Shown here: positions 11,811 to 21,080 of the stretch, one piece after another
How the letters are laid out: each line of letters opens with the position of its first letter
How positions within the stretch are numbered: the stretch's first letter is position 1
Assembly: GCA_019083985.1 (NCBI GenBank)
Contig: JAHRCV010000001.1
Span: 930,001 to 994,000 of the forward strand
DNA: 64,000 nt
Direction: 5' to 3'
Source of the DNA: Rhizobiales bacterium TNE-4
Lineage (GTDB): Bacteria > Pseudomonadota > Alphaproteobacteria > Rhizobiales > Beijerinckiaceae
Notes under the pieces: model-generated
The model's input: only the letters and a program-made list of their open reading frames with translations
The model's database searches: none
Told to the model about the DNA's origin: nothing
Program-made: the position numbers and the translations under genes

Positions 11811-12128
11811 ATGGTCGTTCGTAGGCGTTTTCGTCGGTTTCTGATTCCGGTTGCGTTCTGGTGCTTGTCCGGAGCGCTGACGGCGTTTTTCGTGACGCAG
11901 GCGCAGACCGGCCGGCGCGGCCTTGAGAACAAAGAGCGCTACGAGGCTGAGATGGCGCGGCTCGAGGGCGTTCTCACGGGCATCAGAGCTGAAAGAGCCA
12001 ATTGGGAACGCCGGGTTGCGATGTTCCGCGCCGACCATATTGATCGCGATCTTCTCGAAGAGCAGGCCCGTCTCGTCCTCGGGCGGGTGCACCGGAATGA
12101 TGTCGTGATCATGGAAAAAACACCTTGA
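11811..12128 (+). CDS. FtsB/DivIC-family septum formation initiator
   Basis: A 105-residue bitopic protein. It has a short basic N-terminus (MVVRRRFRRF) and one membrane helix (residues about 10-30). A coiled coil follows (ENKERYEAEMARLEGVLTGI), then the conserved end region EEQARLVLGRVHRNDVVI. FtsB-type proteins link the early and late division machinery with FtsL and FtsQ. Its position between eno and pdhA is conserved in Alphaproteobacteria. Family assignment is firm; the gene symbol is not certain. Confidence 0.88.
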   Translation: MVVRRRFRRFLIPVAFWCLSGALTAFFVTQAQTGRRGLENKERYEAEMARLEGVLTGIRAERANWERRVAMFRADHIDRDLLEEQARLVLGRVHRNDVVIMEKTP

Positions 12129-12264
12129 ACCAGAATTAGGTTCATCGACAATAATAAAGTAAAAACAAATATTTACATCATTTTTGCAGGACTTTTTCCC
12201 CTCTCGCCAAGTGGCTGGCTCTCGTGTAATGCTAGCCAAAGGGATGAGACAGAGGGAGAGTGCG

Positions 12265-13311
12265 ATGGCGCTTGCCGCCCGTAAAAGCACAAAAAGTCCC
12301 GCGCAGGCGAAAGCCTCCGCGAAAGCTGGCACCAAGAAGGGTGCCACAACGCAATTTTCCAAAGATCAGGATCTCGCCGCCTATCGCGACATGCTGCTGA
12401 TCCGCCGTTTCGAAGAGAAGGCGGGGCAAATGTACGGCATGGGCCTCATCGGCGGCTTCTGCCATCTCTATATCGGCCAAGAAGCGGTGGTCGTCGGCAT
12501 GCAAATGGCGGCCAAGCACGGCGACCAAGTCATCACCGGATATCGCGATCACGGCCATATGCTCGCCTGCGGCATGGATCCGAAAGGCGTCATGGCCGAA
12601 TTGACCGGTCGCCGCGGTGGCCTGTCCAAGGGCAAGGGCGGCTCGATGCACATGTTCAGCGTCGAGAAACATTTTTACGGTGGGCATGGCATTGTCGGTG
12701 CGCAGGTCTCGCTCGGCACCGGTCTCGCCTTCGCCAATCGCTATCGCGGCAATGACAATGTGTCGATGACCTATTTCGGCGATGGCGCGGCCAACCAAGG
12801 CCAAGTCTATGAAAGCTTTAATATGGCGGAGCTTTGGAAGCTACCCGTCATTTTCGTGATCGAGAATAATCGTTACGCCATGGGCACCGCGGTGTCGCGC
12901 GCTTCGGCACAAACGGATTTCTCCAAGCGCGGCATCTCGTTCAACATTCCGGGCGAGCAGGTTGATGGCATGGATGTGCGTGCGGTGAAAGCCGCCGCCG
13001 ACAAGGCGATCCAATGGTGCCGTGATGGCAAGGGTCCCTACATTCTCGAAATGCAGACCTATCGCTATCGCGGTCACTCCATGTCCGATCCGGCGAAATA
13101 TCGCTCGAAGGATGAAGTGCAGAAAATGCGCGAAGAGCATGACCCGATCGAGCAGGTGCGCCGCCGTCTGCTTGAGGAGTGGAAGGTGAAGGAAGAAGAG
13201 CTGAAGGCGATCGACGCGGAAGTGCGCGACATCGTCAATGAATCAGCGGAATTCGCCACCAACGATCCTGAGCCCGATGCGTCGGAGCTCTGGACGGACA
13301 TTCTCAAGTAA
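12265..13311 (+). CDS. pdhA: Pyruvate dehydrogenase E1 component, alpha subunit
   Basis: A 348-residue thiamine-diphosphate subunit that decarboxylates pyruvate with PdhB. The ThDP motif is GDGAANQGQVYESFNMAELW with the later NN of IENNRYAMGT. The family phosphorylation-loop stretch YRYRGHSMSDPAKYRSKDEV is present. The ATG at 12265 follows GAGGGAGAG and is preferred over upstream in-frame starts. The Lys/Ala-rich first 30 residues are a flexible leader. An AT-rich gap of about 135 bases upstream probably holds the operon promoter. Confidence 0.97.
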   Translation: MALAARKSTKSPAQAKASAKAGTKKGATTQFSKDQDLAAYRDMLLIRRFEEKAGQMYGMGLIGGFCHLYIGQEAVVVGMQMAAKHGDQVITGYRDHGHMLACGMDPKGVMAELTGRRGGLSKGKGGSMHMFSVEKHFYGGHGIVGAQVSLGTGLAFANRYRGNDNVSMTYFGDGAANQGQVYESFNMAELWKLPVIFVIENNRYAMGTAVSRASAQTDFSKRGISFNIPGEQVDGMDVRAVKAAADKAIQWCRDGKGPYILEMQTYRYRGHSMSDPAKYRSKDEVQKMREEHDPIEQVRRRLLEEWKVKEEELKAIDAEVRDIVNESAEFATNDPEPDASELWTDILK

Positions 13312-13371
13312 TTCGGATCAGCGCTGGCCCGGCGCGTTTTGCGCGGGCCGCCAAAGAATTGGAGCGCAGCA

Positions 13372-14763
13372 ATGCCGGTCGATATTCTGATGCCCGCCCT
13401 TTCGCCGACGATGGAGAAGGGCAATCTGGCCAAATGGCTTAAAAACGAAGGCGACAAGGTGAAGTCCGGCGACATTATCGCCGAGATCGAAACCGATAAG
13501 GCGACGATGGAAGTCGAGGCGGTGGATGAAGGCACGCTCGCCAAGATCCTCGTGCCGGCCGGTACGCAGGATGTGCCGGTCAATCAGCCGATCGCGATCA
13601 TCGCGTCGGAAGGTGAAGATCCCGCGACCGTGAAATCGACGGGCGGTGCCAATCTCCCTGGCCATGTCGATCAGGGCGGTGTCGCGGCCGAACCGGTTGC
13701 TGCGCCGATCAGTGCACCCGCGATTGTCGAGAGCGTTGCTGAAGCCTACGATTCATCAGCGGAAATTCCCGCCGGTGCCGAGCTCGTGTCGATGACGATG
13801 CGCGAAGCGTTGCGCGATGCGATGGCCGAAGAAATGCGCCGTGACGATGCCGTCTTCGTGATGGGTGAAGAAGTCGCCGAATATCAGGGCGCCTATAAGG
13901 TCACGCAGGGGCTGTTGCAGGAATTTGGCGCGCGCCGTGTCATCGACACGCCCATCACCGAACATGGTTTTGCGGGCGTCGGTGTCGGCGCAGCTTTTGC
14001 CGGTCTCAAGCCGATCATCGAATTCATGACGTTCAACTTTGCGATGCAGGCGATCGATCACATCATCAATTCGGCGGCCAAGACGCTTTATATGTCAGGC
14101 GGCCAAATGGGTTGTCCGATCGTGTTTCGTGGCCCGAACGGGGCTGCCTCGCGTGTTGCCGCGCAACATTCGCAGGATTATTCGGCGTGGTACTCGAACG
14201 TGCCAGGGCTCAAAGTTGTCGCTCCATCGAACGCGGTTGATGCGAAGGGCTTGTTGAAAGCGGCCATTCGCGATCCCAACCCGGTCATCTTCCTCGAGAA
14301 CGAAATTCTCTATGGCCAAACGGCACAAGTGCCGAAGGGTGATGATTTCATCGTGCCGATCGGCAAAGCGCGCATTGCACGTCCGGGTAAGGATGTGACA
14401 ATCGTGTCGTTCTCGATCGGCATGACTTACGCGCTCAAGGCCGCCGAAGAACTCGCCAAAAAGCACATCTATGCCGAAGTGATCGATCTGCGGACGATCC
14501 GGCCGATGGATATCGAGACGGTGGTCGCATCCGTGATGAAGACGGGCCGTTGCGTGACAGTGGAAGAAGGGTGGCCGCAATCGGGTGTGGGTTCGGAAAT
14601 TTCGGCCCAGATCATGGAGCGAGCCTTTGATTACCTCGACGCACCGGTCAAGCGCGTGTGCGGCAAGGATGTACCGATGCCTTATGCAGCCAATCTTGAA
14701 AAATTGGCGCTGCCGTCCGTGCAGGACGTCATCGATGCCGTTAGCTCCGTGACCTATCGCTGA
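13372..14763 (+). CDS. pdhB: Pyruvate dehydrogenase E1 beta subunit with N-terminal lipoyl domain
   Basis: A 463-residue protein. Residues 1-80 are a lipoyl domain ([17 protein letters not shown]) with the lipoylated Lys in [17 protein letters not shown]. An Ala/Pro linker leads to the E1-beta transketolase-like domain from about residue 140 ([18 protein letters not shown]). A lipoyl domain fused to E1 beta is a recognised alphaproteobacterial feature. The lipoyl domain is nearly identical to that of PdhC, suggesting duplication. The gene is 60 bases after pdhA. Confidence 0.97.
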   Translation: MPVDILMPALSPTMEKGNLAKWLKNEGDKVKSGDIIAEIETDKATMEVEAVDEGTLAKILVPAGTQDVPVNQPIAIIASEGEDPATVKSTGGANLPGHVDQGGVAAEPVAAPISAPAIVESVAEAYDSSAEIPAGAELVSMTMREALRDAMAEEMRRDDAVFVMGEEVAEYQGAYKVTQGLLQEFGARRVIDTPITEHGFAGVGVGAAFAGLKPIIEFMTFNFAMQAIDHIINSAAKTLYMSGGQMGCPIVFRGPNGAASRVAAQHSQDYSAWYSNVPGLKVVAPSNAVDAKGLLKAAIRDPNPVIFLENEILYGQTAQVPKGDDFIVPIGKARIARPGKDVTIVSFSIGMTYALKAAEELAKKHIYAEVIDLRTIRPMDIETVVASVMKTGRCVTVEEGWPQSGVGSEISAQIMERAFDYLDAPVKRVCGKDVPMPYAANLEKLALPSVQDVIDAVSSVTYR

Positions 14764-14774
14764 GGAGACGCGCC

Positions 14775-16097
14775 ATGCCTGTCAATATTTTGATGCCTGC
14801 GCTCTCACCCACGATGGAAAAGGGCAATCTGGCGAAATGGCTGAAGAAGGAAGGCGATACGATTAAATCCGGCGATATCATCGCCGAGATTGAGACCGAC
14901 AAGGCGACGATGGAAGTCGAAGCGGTCGATGAAGGGACACTCGCCAAAATTCTGGTGCCGGAAGGTGCGCAGGATGTTCCCGTCAACGAGATCATCGCCG
15001 TCATCGCAGGCGAGGGCGAAGATGCGTCGAGCGTGAAGGCGCCGGCCGCGAAGGCTGCGCCGGCTCCGACGTCGGTCTCTGCACCTGCACCGGTGAGTGC
15101 TCCGGCCGCGCCCGCGAGCGCGCCTGCATCTGCTGCCCCGATCGTCGCTGCCCCGCAAACGGGCGCGCGGGTGTTTGCGTCGCCGCTCGCCAAGCGCATT
15201 GCGCGCGAAGCTGGGATCGACATTGCGGCGATTGCAGGATCGGGTCCGCATGGTCGTGTCGTTGAGCGCGATGTCCGCGCCGCGTTGGAAGGTGGCACGG
15301 CGAAAGCGGCGCCACGGCCTGCTACCGCCGCTGCGGCTGGTCCCGCTCCCGTGCAGGGCATGGGCGACGAGACCATCAAGAAAATGTTCGCGCCGGGGTC
15401 TTACGAAGAGATCCCGCACGATTCGATGCGCAAGACGATCGCGCGCCGCCTAACGGAAGCGAAATCGACGATCCCGCATTTCTACCTCACGGTGGATTGT
15501 GAACTCGATGCGCTGATGGCGCTGCGCGAACAGATCAATGCGGCCGCGCCCGTCGTTGACGGCAAGCCTGCTTATAAGGTTTCGGTCAATGATTTCGTCA
15601 TCAAGGCGCTGGCGCTGGCGTTGAAACGCGTGCCGGATGCGAATGTGACTTGGACCGATGGCGCCATGCTGAAGCATACGGCGTGCGATGTCGGCGTTGC
15701 TGTCTCGATCCCGGGTGGGCTTATCACCCCGGTGGTTCGCGATGCGGATAAGAAAACGCTTTCAGTCATCTCGAACGAGATGAAGGATTATGCCGCACGC
15801 GCGAAAGCGCGGAAGCTGAAGCCTGAGGAATATCAGGGTGGGACGACGGCTGTCAGCAATCTCGGCATGTTCGGCATCAAGGATTTCGCCGCCGTCATCA
15901 ATCCGCCGCACGCCACGATCCTTGCCGTCGGCGCAGGCGAGCAGCGCGTCGTCGTCAAGAATGGCGCGCCGGCGGTTGCAACGGTGATGAGCGTGACTCT
16001 GTCGACCGATCATCGTGCGGTCGATGGGGCCCTTGGTGCGGAATTCCTGTCGGCGTTCAAGACGCTGATCGAGAAGCCGATGGCTATGCTCGTCTGA
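14775..16097 (+). CDS. pdhC: Dihydrolipoamide acetyltransferase (E2 of pyruvate dehydrogenase)
   Basis: A 440-residue E2 core protein. It has an N-terminal lipoyl domain with [15 protein letters not shown], then an Ala/Pro-rich swinging linker (about 85-130). A peripheral-subunit-binding domain follows ([20 protein letters not shown], about 133-170). The C-terminal catalytic acyltransferase domain ends with [16 protein letters not shown], carrying the active-site His and Asp. It lies 11 bases after pdhB; an aldolase gene follows 18 bases later. Confidence 0.97.
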   Translation: MPVNILMPALSPTMEKGNLAKWLKKEGDTIKSGDIIAEIETDKATMEVEAVDEGTLAKILVPEGAQDVPVNEIIAVIAGEGEDASSVKAPAAKAAPAPTSVSAPAPVSAPAAPASAPASAAPIVAAPQTGARVFASPLAKRIAREAGIDIAAIAGSGPHGRVVERDVRAALEGGTAKAAPRPATAAAAGPAPVQGMGDETIKKMFAPGSYEEIPHDSMRKTIARRLTEAKSTIPHFYLTVDCELDALMALREQINAAAPVVDGKPAYKVSVNDFVIKALALALKRVPDANVTWTDGAMLKHTACDVGVAVSIPGGLITPVVRDADKKTLSVISNEMKDYAARAKARKLKPEEYQGGTTAVSNLGMFGIKDFAAVINPPHATILAVGAGEQRVVVKNGAPAVATVMSVTLSTDHRAVDGALGAEFLSAFKTLIEKPMAMLV

Positions 16098-16115
16098 TCA
16101 GGCCGTGAGGAGCGT

Positions 16116-16784
16116 GTGCCGGAGCGCCCAACAGCAAGCCCAACGATGAGCGCCGCAGTTGCGGAAGCTTATCGTTCGCTTGCGCGCGATGGCTTGATCC
16201 TTCATGCCGCTGGTAATGTCAGCGTGAGGACGCGCGGCGGTTTTCTGATCACGCCGTCAGGTGTTCCTGCTGATGTGTTGAAAGACGAAGCCATCGTTGC
16301 GATGAGCTGGGATGGCAAGCCGACAAGCGCCGGCAAGCCGTCGAGTGAATGGCGTTTTCATCGTGATATCTATGCCGCGCGCAAAGATGTGGGTGCGATC
16401 GTTCATACCCATTCTGCTGCTGCTACGGCGTTTGCGTGCCAACGCCGCGCGCTGCCATCCTTTCATTACATGATCGCCATTGCGGGTGGTGCTGATATTC
16501 GCTGCGCGGATTATGCATTGTTTGGAACGCAGGCCCTGTCCGATGCGGTGCTTATTGCACTCAAGGGGCGCAAGGCGTGTTTGATGGCCAATCACGGCAT
16601 GATCGCGGTCGGCAAGGATTTATCGGAAGCCCTGTCGATGGCGGCCGAAGTTGAACATCTCTGCGATCTCTATCAACGGTCTTGTGTGTACGGTCCGCCG
16701 GTTCTTCTCAGCGATGCTGAGATGGAAGCGGCGCTGGTTGCGTTTCAGTCCTATGGGCAACGCGGCAGCGGGAGGCGGGCATGA
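16116..16784 (+). CDS. Class II aldolase, probable 5-(methylthio/deoxy)ribulose-1-phosphate aldolase
   Basis: A 222-residue class II aldolase/adducin-family protein. Family features are ILHAAGNVSVRTRGGFLITP, the catalytic-region SSEWRFHRDIY, the zinc-ligand pair in GAIVHTHSAAATA, and MANHGMIAVGKDLSEAL with the third His. The 4-base overlap with mtnA indicates the substrate is MtnA's product. In Rhodospirillum and other bacteria such an aldolase (Ald2) cleaves it to dihydroxyacetone phosphate and an aldehyde. The alternatives, MtnB dehydratase or fuculose-phosphate aldolase, cannot be excluded by eye. GTG at 16116 follows GAGGAGC; ATG at 16146 is possible. The position inside the pdh operon is unusual. 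Confidence 0.75.
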   Translation: MPERPTASPTMSAAVAEAYRSLARDGLILHAAGNVSVRTRGGFLITPSGVPADVLKDEAIVAMSWDGKPTSAGKPSSEWRFHRDIYAARKDVGAIVHTHSAAATAFACQRRALPSFHYMIAIAGGADIRCADYALFGTQALSDAVLIALKGRKACLMANHGMIAVGKDLSEALSMAAEVEHLCDLYQRSCVYGPPVLLSDAEMEAALVAFQSYGQRGSGRRA

Positions 16785-17839
16785 GTGTCGCAACGATGCG
16801 GTTTGAAGATGGCGTGTTGCATCTGATCGATCAGCGCGTTTTGCCGCTCGCTTTCGAGACTGTGTCGTGCCGGAATGCCGTTGAAACAGCGGATGCGATC
16901 CGGTCGATGGTGGTGCGTGGTGCGCCCGCGATCGGTTGCGCGGCAGCATTCGGTCTCGCGCTCGATGCACAAAGCGCAGCGGGACAAATGCGCCCGATCT
17001 TCGATACAACCCTGGATCAGGCGTTCGCAGTTCTCGCCGCGAGCCGTCCCACGGCCGTCAATCTGTTCTGGGCGCTGGAGCGGATGCGCGGTGTGTGGAC
17101 GAGCCAGAGCACTTTGCCGTCCGATGAGATGGCGGTTGCGCTGGTGCGTGAGGCGCAGGCAATCTACGACGAAGACATTGCGGCCAACCGCGCAATGGGT
17201 GCGCATGGCGCGGCCCTCTTGCCGCAAGAGGCATGCGTGCTGACGCATTGCAATGCGGGTGCGCTGGCGACCGCGGGACATGGCACAGCCCTTGGTGTGA
17301 TCCGTTCTGCTGTGGAAGCCGGCAAAAACATCAGCGTCATTGCCGATGAGACGCGGCCCTTTTTGCAAGGTGCACGGCTGACGGCGTGGGAGATGGTGCA
17401 GGAGCAGATTCCTGTGACGTTGATCTCCGACAATATGGCCGGGCACATGATGAAGAGCGGCGCGGTTGATGCCGTCATCGTTGGGGCTGACAGGATCGCG
17501 GCCAATGGCGATGTCGCCAATAAGATTGGCACTTATATGGTCGCCGTACTCGCCGCGCGGCATCAGATTCCATTTTATGTCGCCGCGCCCTTGTCGACCT
17601 TTGATCTGAATGCCGCGGATGGTGACGCCATCCCGATCGAAGAGCGTGCCGCTGATGAAGTCACCGGTTTTCGTGATGTACGCTGGGCTCCCGAAGGCGT
17701 GCGCGTTGCAAACCCCGCTTTCGATGTCACGCCTGCCGAATTGATTGCCGCCATCATCACTGAACAAGGTGTGATTGCGCGGCCAGACCGTAACAAGGTG
17801 GCCGCGCATTGCCGCGCTGCGCCCATGAACAATCAATGA
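16781..17839 (+). CDS. mtnA: S-methyl-5-thioribose-1-phosphate isomerase
   Basis: A 352-residue isomerase converting methylthioribose 1-phosphate (and its 5-deoxy analogue) to the ribulose form. Signatures are MVVRGAPAIGCAAAFGLAL, the catalytic Cys in VLTHCNAGALATAG, the DETRPFLQGARLTAWE block, and GADRIAANGDVANKIGTY with the catalytic Asp. Length is normal. It overlaps the aldolase upstream by 4 bases, and lpdA starts 11 bases after its stop, so all three should be co-transcribed. No methylthioadenosine phosphorylase (mtnP) is in the window. Confidence 0.93.
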   Translation: MSVATMRFEDGVLHLIDQRVLPLAFETVSCRNAVETADAIRSMVVRGAPAIGCAAAFGLALDAQSAAGQMRPIFDTTLDQAFAVLAASRPTAVNLFWALERMRGVWTSQSTLPSDEMAVALVREAQAIYDEDIAANRAMGAHGAALLPQEACVLTHCNAGALATAGHGTALGVIRSAVEAGKNISVIADETRPFLQGARLTAWEMVQEQIPVTLISDNMAGHMMKSGAVDAVIVGADRIAANGDVANKIGTYMVAVLAARHQIPFYVAAPLSTFDLNAADGDAIPIEERAADEVTGFRDVRWAPEGVRVANPAFDVTPAELIAAIITEQGVIARPDRNKVAAHCRAAPMNNQ

Positions 17840-17850
17840 GAGGACCTCAC

Positions 17851-19293
17851 ATGGCCGATCAATATGACGTGATCATCATCGGCGGCGGCCCGGGCGGCTA
17901 TGTCGCGGCGATCCGGTCTGCACAGCTTGGTTTCAAAACCGCTGTCATTGAGCGGGAACATCTGGGAGGCATCTGTCTCAATTGGGGGTGCATCCCGACC
18001 AAGGCGCTGCTGCGTTCGGCCGAAATTTATCATTACATGCAGCACCCCGGTGATTACGGGCTGAAATTGAATGGTACGGTGTCCGTCGATGCTGCGGCTG
18101 TTGTGAAGCGCTCGCGCGGCGTATCGGCGCAATTGAATGGTGGCGTCGCGTTTCTTCTTAAGAAAAACAAGGTCGATGTGATCTGGGGCGAGGCGTCGAT
18201 CCCGAAAGTTGGCGAAGTCAAAGTGACGGCGCCGAAAAAGCCTGCCGTGCAGCCGCAGAACCCGGTGCCGAAGGGCGTGCTGGGTGAGGGGATTTACAAA
18301 GCGAAGAACATCATTGTTGCGACGGGCGCGCGGCCGCGCGTGATCCCGGGCATTGAGCCCGATGGCAAGACCATCTGGACCTATTTCGAAGCGATGGTGC
18401 CGCCGGCCATGCCAAAGTCACTGATCGTGATGGGTTCGGGCGCTATCGGCATTGAATTCGCGTCGTTCTACCGCACGATGGGTACAGAGGTGACGGTGAT
18501 CGAATTGATGCCGCAGATTCTGCCGGTCGAAGATGCGGAAATTGCCGCGCTTGCACGCAAGCGTTTTGAAAAACAAGGCATGAAGATTATTACCGGCGCG
18601 AAGGTGACCAAGGTCGAGAAGACGGCCAATGGCGTTGTCGCGCATATCGAAGATGAAAAGGGCACCAAGCAGCAGATTGCCGCTGAGAAGTTGATTTCGG
18701 CCGTCGGCGTGGTTGGCAATGTCGAAAACCTTGGGCTTGAAGCGCTCGGCGTGAAGATGGAGCGTGGCACGATTGTCACCGACGGTCGCGGCGCCACTAA
18801 TGTGAAGGGCATCTATGCCATCGGCGATGTCGCCGGCGCGCCGATGCTCGCGCACAAGGCCGAGCATGAAGGTGTCATCTGCGTCGAGACGATCAAGGGT
18901 CTGCATACGCATCCGATGGACAAGGGCATGATCCCGGGTTGCACCTATTGCCATCCGCAGATCGCCTCTGTCGGCCTCACCGAAGCCAAGGCGAAAGAGA
19001 AGGGGTTCGAGATCCGCGTCGGCCGCTTCCCCTTCATGGGCAACGGCAAGGCGATTGCTCTCGGCGAGCCGGACGGGCTTGTGAAAACCATCTTCGACAA
19101 GAAGACCGGCAAGCTTCTCGGCGCGCATATGATTGGGGCTGAGGTCACCGAGCTCATTCAGGGCTATGTGGTCGCCATGAACCTCGAGACAACCGAGGAA
19201 GAGCTGATGCACACGGTCTTCCCGCATCCGACCCTCTCCGAGATGATGCATGAGAGCGTGCTCGATGCCTATGGCCGCGTGATCCATACGTGA
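17851..19293 (+). CDS. lpdA: Dihydrolipoamide dehydrogenase (E3)
   Basis: A 480-residue flavoprotein reoxidising dihydrolipoamide with NAD+. The FAD site is IIIGGGPGGYVAAIRSAQLG. The redox-active disulfide lies in GGICLNWGCIPTKALL. The NAD-binding motif is VMGSGAIGIEFASFYRTMG. The interface His-Glu pair is in HTVFPHPTLSEMMHE. The insert around residues 120-150 (KKPAVQPQNPVPKGVLGEG) is typical of the PDH-linked alphaproteobacterial E3. The start ATG at 17851 follows GAGAGGACC. Confidence 0.96.
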   Translation: MADQYDVIIIGGGPGGYVAAIRSAQLGFKTAVIEREHLGGICLNWGCIPTKALLRSAEIYHYMQHPGDYGLKLNGTVSVDAAAVVKRSRGVSAQLNGGVAFLLKKNKVDVIWGEASIPKVGEVKVTAPKKPAVQPQNPVPKGVLGEGIYKAKNIIVATGARPRVIPGIEPDGKTIWTYFEAMVPPAMPKSLIVMGSGAIGIEFASFYRTMGTEVTVIELMPQILPVEDAEIAALARKRFEKQGMKIITGAKVTKVEKTANGVVAHIEDEKGTKQQIAAEKLISAVGVVGNVENLGLEALGVKMERGTIVTDGRGATNVKGIYAIGDVAGAPMLAHKAEHEGVICVETIKGLHTHPMDKGMIPGCTYCHPQIASVGLTEAKAKEKGFEIRVGRFPFMGNGKAIALGEPDGLVKTIFDKKTGKLLGAHMIGAEVTELIQGYVVAMNLETTEEELMHTVFPHPTLSEMMHESVLDAYGRVIHT

Positions 19294-19298
19294 CCGCC

Positions 19299-19553
19299 AT
19301 GGCAGGGTACGGCATTCTCGCAACGCTCTTCATCGGCGCTCTGGCCGGCTGGATCGCGTCTAAGATCACCGAAGAGCGGCATGGGCTCCTGACCCGCATC
19401 GTCGTGGGGGTCATCGGGGCCTTTGTCGGCGGCAAATTGGCCGATCTCCTTGATACCCCCATCCACGGGTTCTTCGGGACCGTGATTGCCGCTACCATTG
19501 GGGCGGTGATCGTGCTTTACCTCTGGCGCGTGGTCAGGGCACCACGCAGCTGA
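19299..19553 (+). CDS. GlsB/YeaQ/YmgE-family small membrane protein
   Basis: An 84-residue protein with three hydrophobic helices: [20 protein letters not shown], the glycine-rich [18 protein letters not shown], and [15 protein letters not shown]. It matches the Transgly_assoc/GlsB family of stress-associated inner-membrane proteins, whose biochemical role is not established. An alternative GTG start at 19290 overlaps the lpdA stop by 4 bases. It lies between lpdA and lipA in the same transcript. Confidence 0.82.
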   Translation: MAGYGILATLFIGALAGWIASKITEERHGLLTRIVVGVIGAFVGGKLADLLDTPIHGFFGTVIAATIGAVIVLYLWRVVRAPRS

Positions 19554-19575
19554 TCCTTGGGTTCTAGAGGTTGCC

Positions 19576-20535
19576 ATGGCGACGCTCATCAACACGCTCT
19601 CGTCCGACAAGAGGCCGCGCCATCCCGAAAAGGCGCATCGGCCCGACCAGCCTGTCCAGCGCAAGCCGGATTGGATCCGCGTCAAAGCGCCCGGCTCGCC
19701 GAAATGGAGCGAGACGAACAAAATCGTCAAGGAGCACGGCCTCGTCACCGTGTGCCAGGAGGCGAGCTGCCCGAATATTGGCGAGTGCTGGGAACACAAG
19801 CACGCCACCTTCATGATCATGGGCGACACCTGCACGCGCGCCTGCTCGTTCTGCAATGTGAAGACCGGCCTACCGAATGCTCTTGATCAAGACGAGCCGG
19901 CCAAGATCGCCGATGCAGTGCAGAAGCTTGGGCTCAACCATGTCGTGATCACATCGGTCGACCGCGATGATCTCGCCGATGGCGGTGCCGAGCATTTCGC
20001 CCGCGTGATCCGCGCTATTCGTGAGGCTTCGCCCAAGACGACCATAGAAGTTCTGACCCCGGACTTTTTACGGAAAGAGGGCGCGCTCGAAGTGGTCGTT
20101 ACCGCGCGACCTGACGTGTTCAACCACAATCTTGAAACGGTGCCGTCGAACTATCTGACGGTGCGGCCGGGTGCGCGCTATTTCCATTCGATCCGCCTGT
20201 TGCAGCGGGTGAAGGAGCTTGATCCGACCATCTTCACCAAATCCGGCATCATGGTGGGGCTTGGTGAAGAGCGGAACGAAGTTCTGCAATTGATGGACGA
20301 TCTGCGCTCGGCCGATGTCGACTTCCTCACCATCGGCCAATATTTGCAGCCGACGAAGAAGCACCATCCCGTGATCACCTTCGTCACGCCGGATGAGTTC
20401 AAGGCTTATGAGACGGTGGCCTACACCAAGGGGTTCCTGCTTGTCTCAGCCACACCTTTGACACGATCTTCGCACCATGCGGGCGAGGATTTCGCCAAGC
20501 TGAAAGCGGCGCGGCTCGCTCAGGTCGGGCGCTGA
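19576..20535 (+). CDS. lipA: Lipoyl synthase
   Basis: A 319-residue radical-SAM enzyme inserting two sulfurs into octanoyl groups on E2 and other lipoyl domains. It binds an auxiliary cluster through [12 protein letters not shown] and the radical-SAM cluster through CTRACSFC. The C-terminal [10 protein letters not shown] contains the conserved Arg-Ser-Ser. The chemistry releases 5'-deoxyadenosine, relevant to the salvage genes upstream. It lies with pdhABC and lpdA, whose lipoyl domains it matures. Confidence 0.97.
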   Translation: MATLINTLSSDKRPRHPEKAHRPDQPVQRKPDWIRVKAPGSPKWSETNKIVKEHGLVTVCQEASCPNIGECWEHKHATFMIMGDTCTRACSFCNVKTGLPNALDQDEPAKIADAVQKLGLNHVVITSVDRDDLADGGAEHFARVIRAIREASPKTTIEVLTPDFLRKEGALEVVVTARPDVFNHNLETVPSNYLTVRPGARYFHSIRLLQRVKELDPTIFTKSGIMVGLGEERNEVLQLMDDLRSADVDFLTIGQYLQPTKKHHPVITFVTPDEFKAYETVAYTKGFLLVSATPLTRSSHHAGEDFAKLKAARLAQVGR

Positions 20536-20545
20536 GGGAAGCGCC

Positions 20546-21013
20546 GTGCCATCATTCCGTTCGTCGCGTCGTGTGCGCCATGATGCGCCGCAAATGTTCG
20601 ACCTCGTGGCCGATGTGGAATCCTATCCGCAATTCCTGCCGCTTTGCGAAGGCCTGAAGATCCGCCGTCGTAATAGAAGCGATGAGGGGGCGGAGGTGCT
20701 CGTTGCCGATATGACGGTCGGCTATAAAGCGATCCGCGAAACCTTCACAAGCCGGGTAACGCTCGATCGGCCGCGCCTGAAAATCCTCGTCGAATATGTC
20801 GATGGCCCGTTCAGCCATCTCGAAAACCGCTGGACGTTTCGGGCCGATGAGCCCGGCAGCCATGTCGATTTTTTCATCAATTACGAGTTTCGTAGCCGTA
20901 CGCTCGGGCTTTTGATGGGCGCGATGTTCGACCATGCCTTCCGGCGTTTCGCCGATGCGTTTGAGGAGCGGGCGAACAGTATTTATGGGCGAAGCCCCTC
21001 AGGCTCAATCTAA
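20546..21013 (+). CDS. COQ10/RatA-like START-domain protein (ubiquinone-binding)
   Basis: A 155-residue START-like (polyketide cyclase/COQ10) protein. It shows VRHDAPQMFDLVADVESYPQ, then FLPLCEGLKIRRR, and a C-terminal amphipathic helix (FDHAFRRFADAFEERAN). Homologues bind coenzyme Q; the RatA name derives from a disputed toxin role. GTG at 20546 follows GAGGGAAGC. It is 10 bases from lipA, an order widely conserved in Alphaproteobacteria. Confidence 0.87.
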   Translation: MPSFRSSRRVRHDAPQMFDLVADVESYPQFLPLCEGLKIRRRNRSDEGAEVLVADMTVGYKAIRETFTSRVTLDRPRLKILVEYVDGPFSHLENRWTFRADEPGSHVDFFINYEFRSRTLGLLMGAMFDHAFRRFADAFEERANSIYGRSPSGSI

Positions 21014-21080
21014 CCCTATCTTAAGGCTCGGCGTGCACAATCCCTATCGGTTTTTATGATCGATATTTGGATAGGTTGCG

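Noticed and set aside
16751-17836. 361-codon minus-strand open frame opposite mtnA
   Set aside because: His/Arg-rich shadow typical of GC-rich antisense; mtnA motifs are clear on the plus strand.
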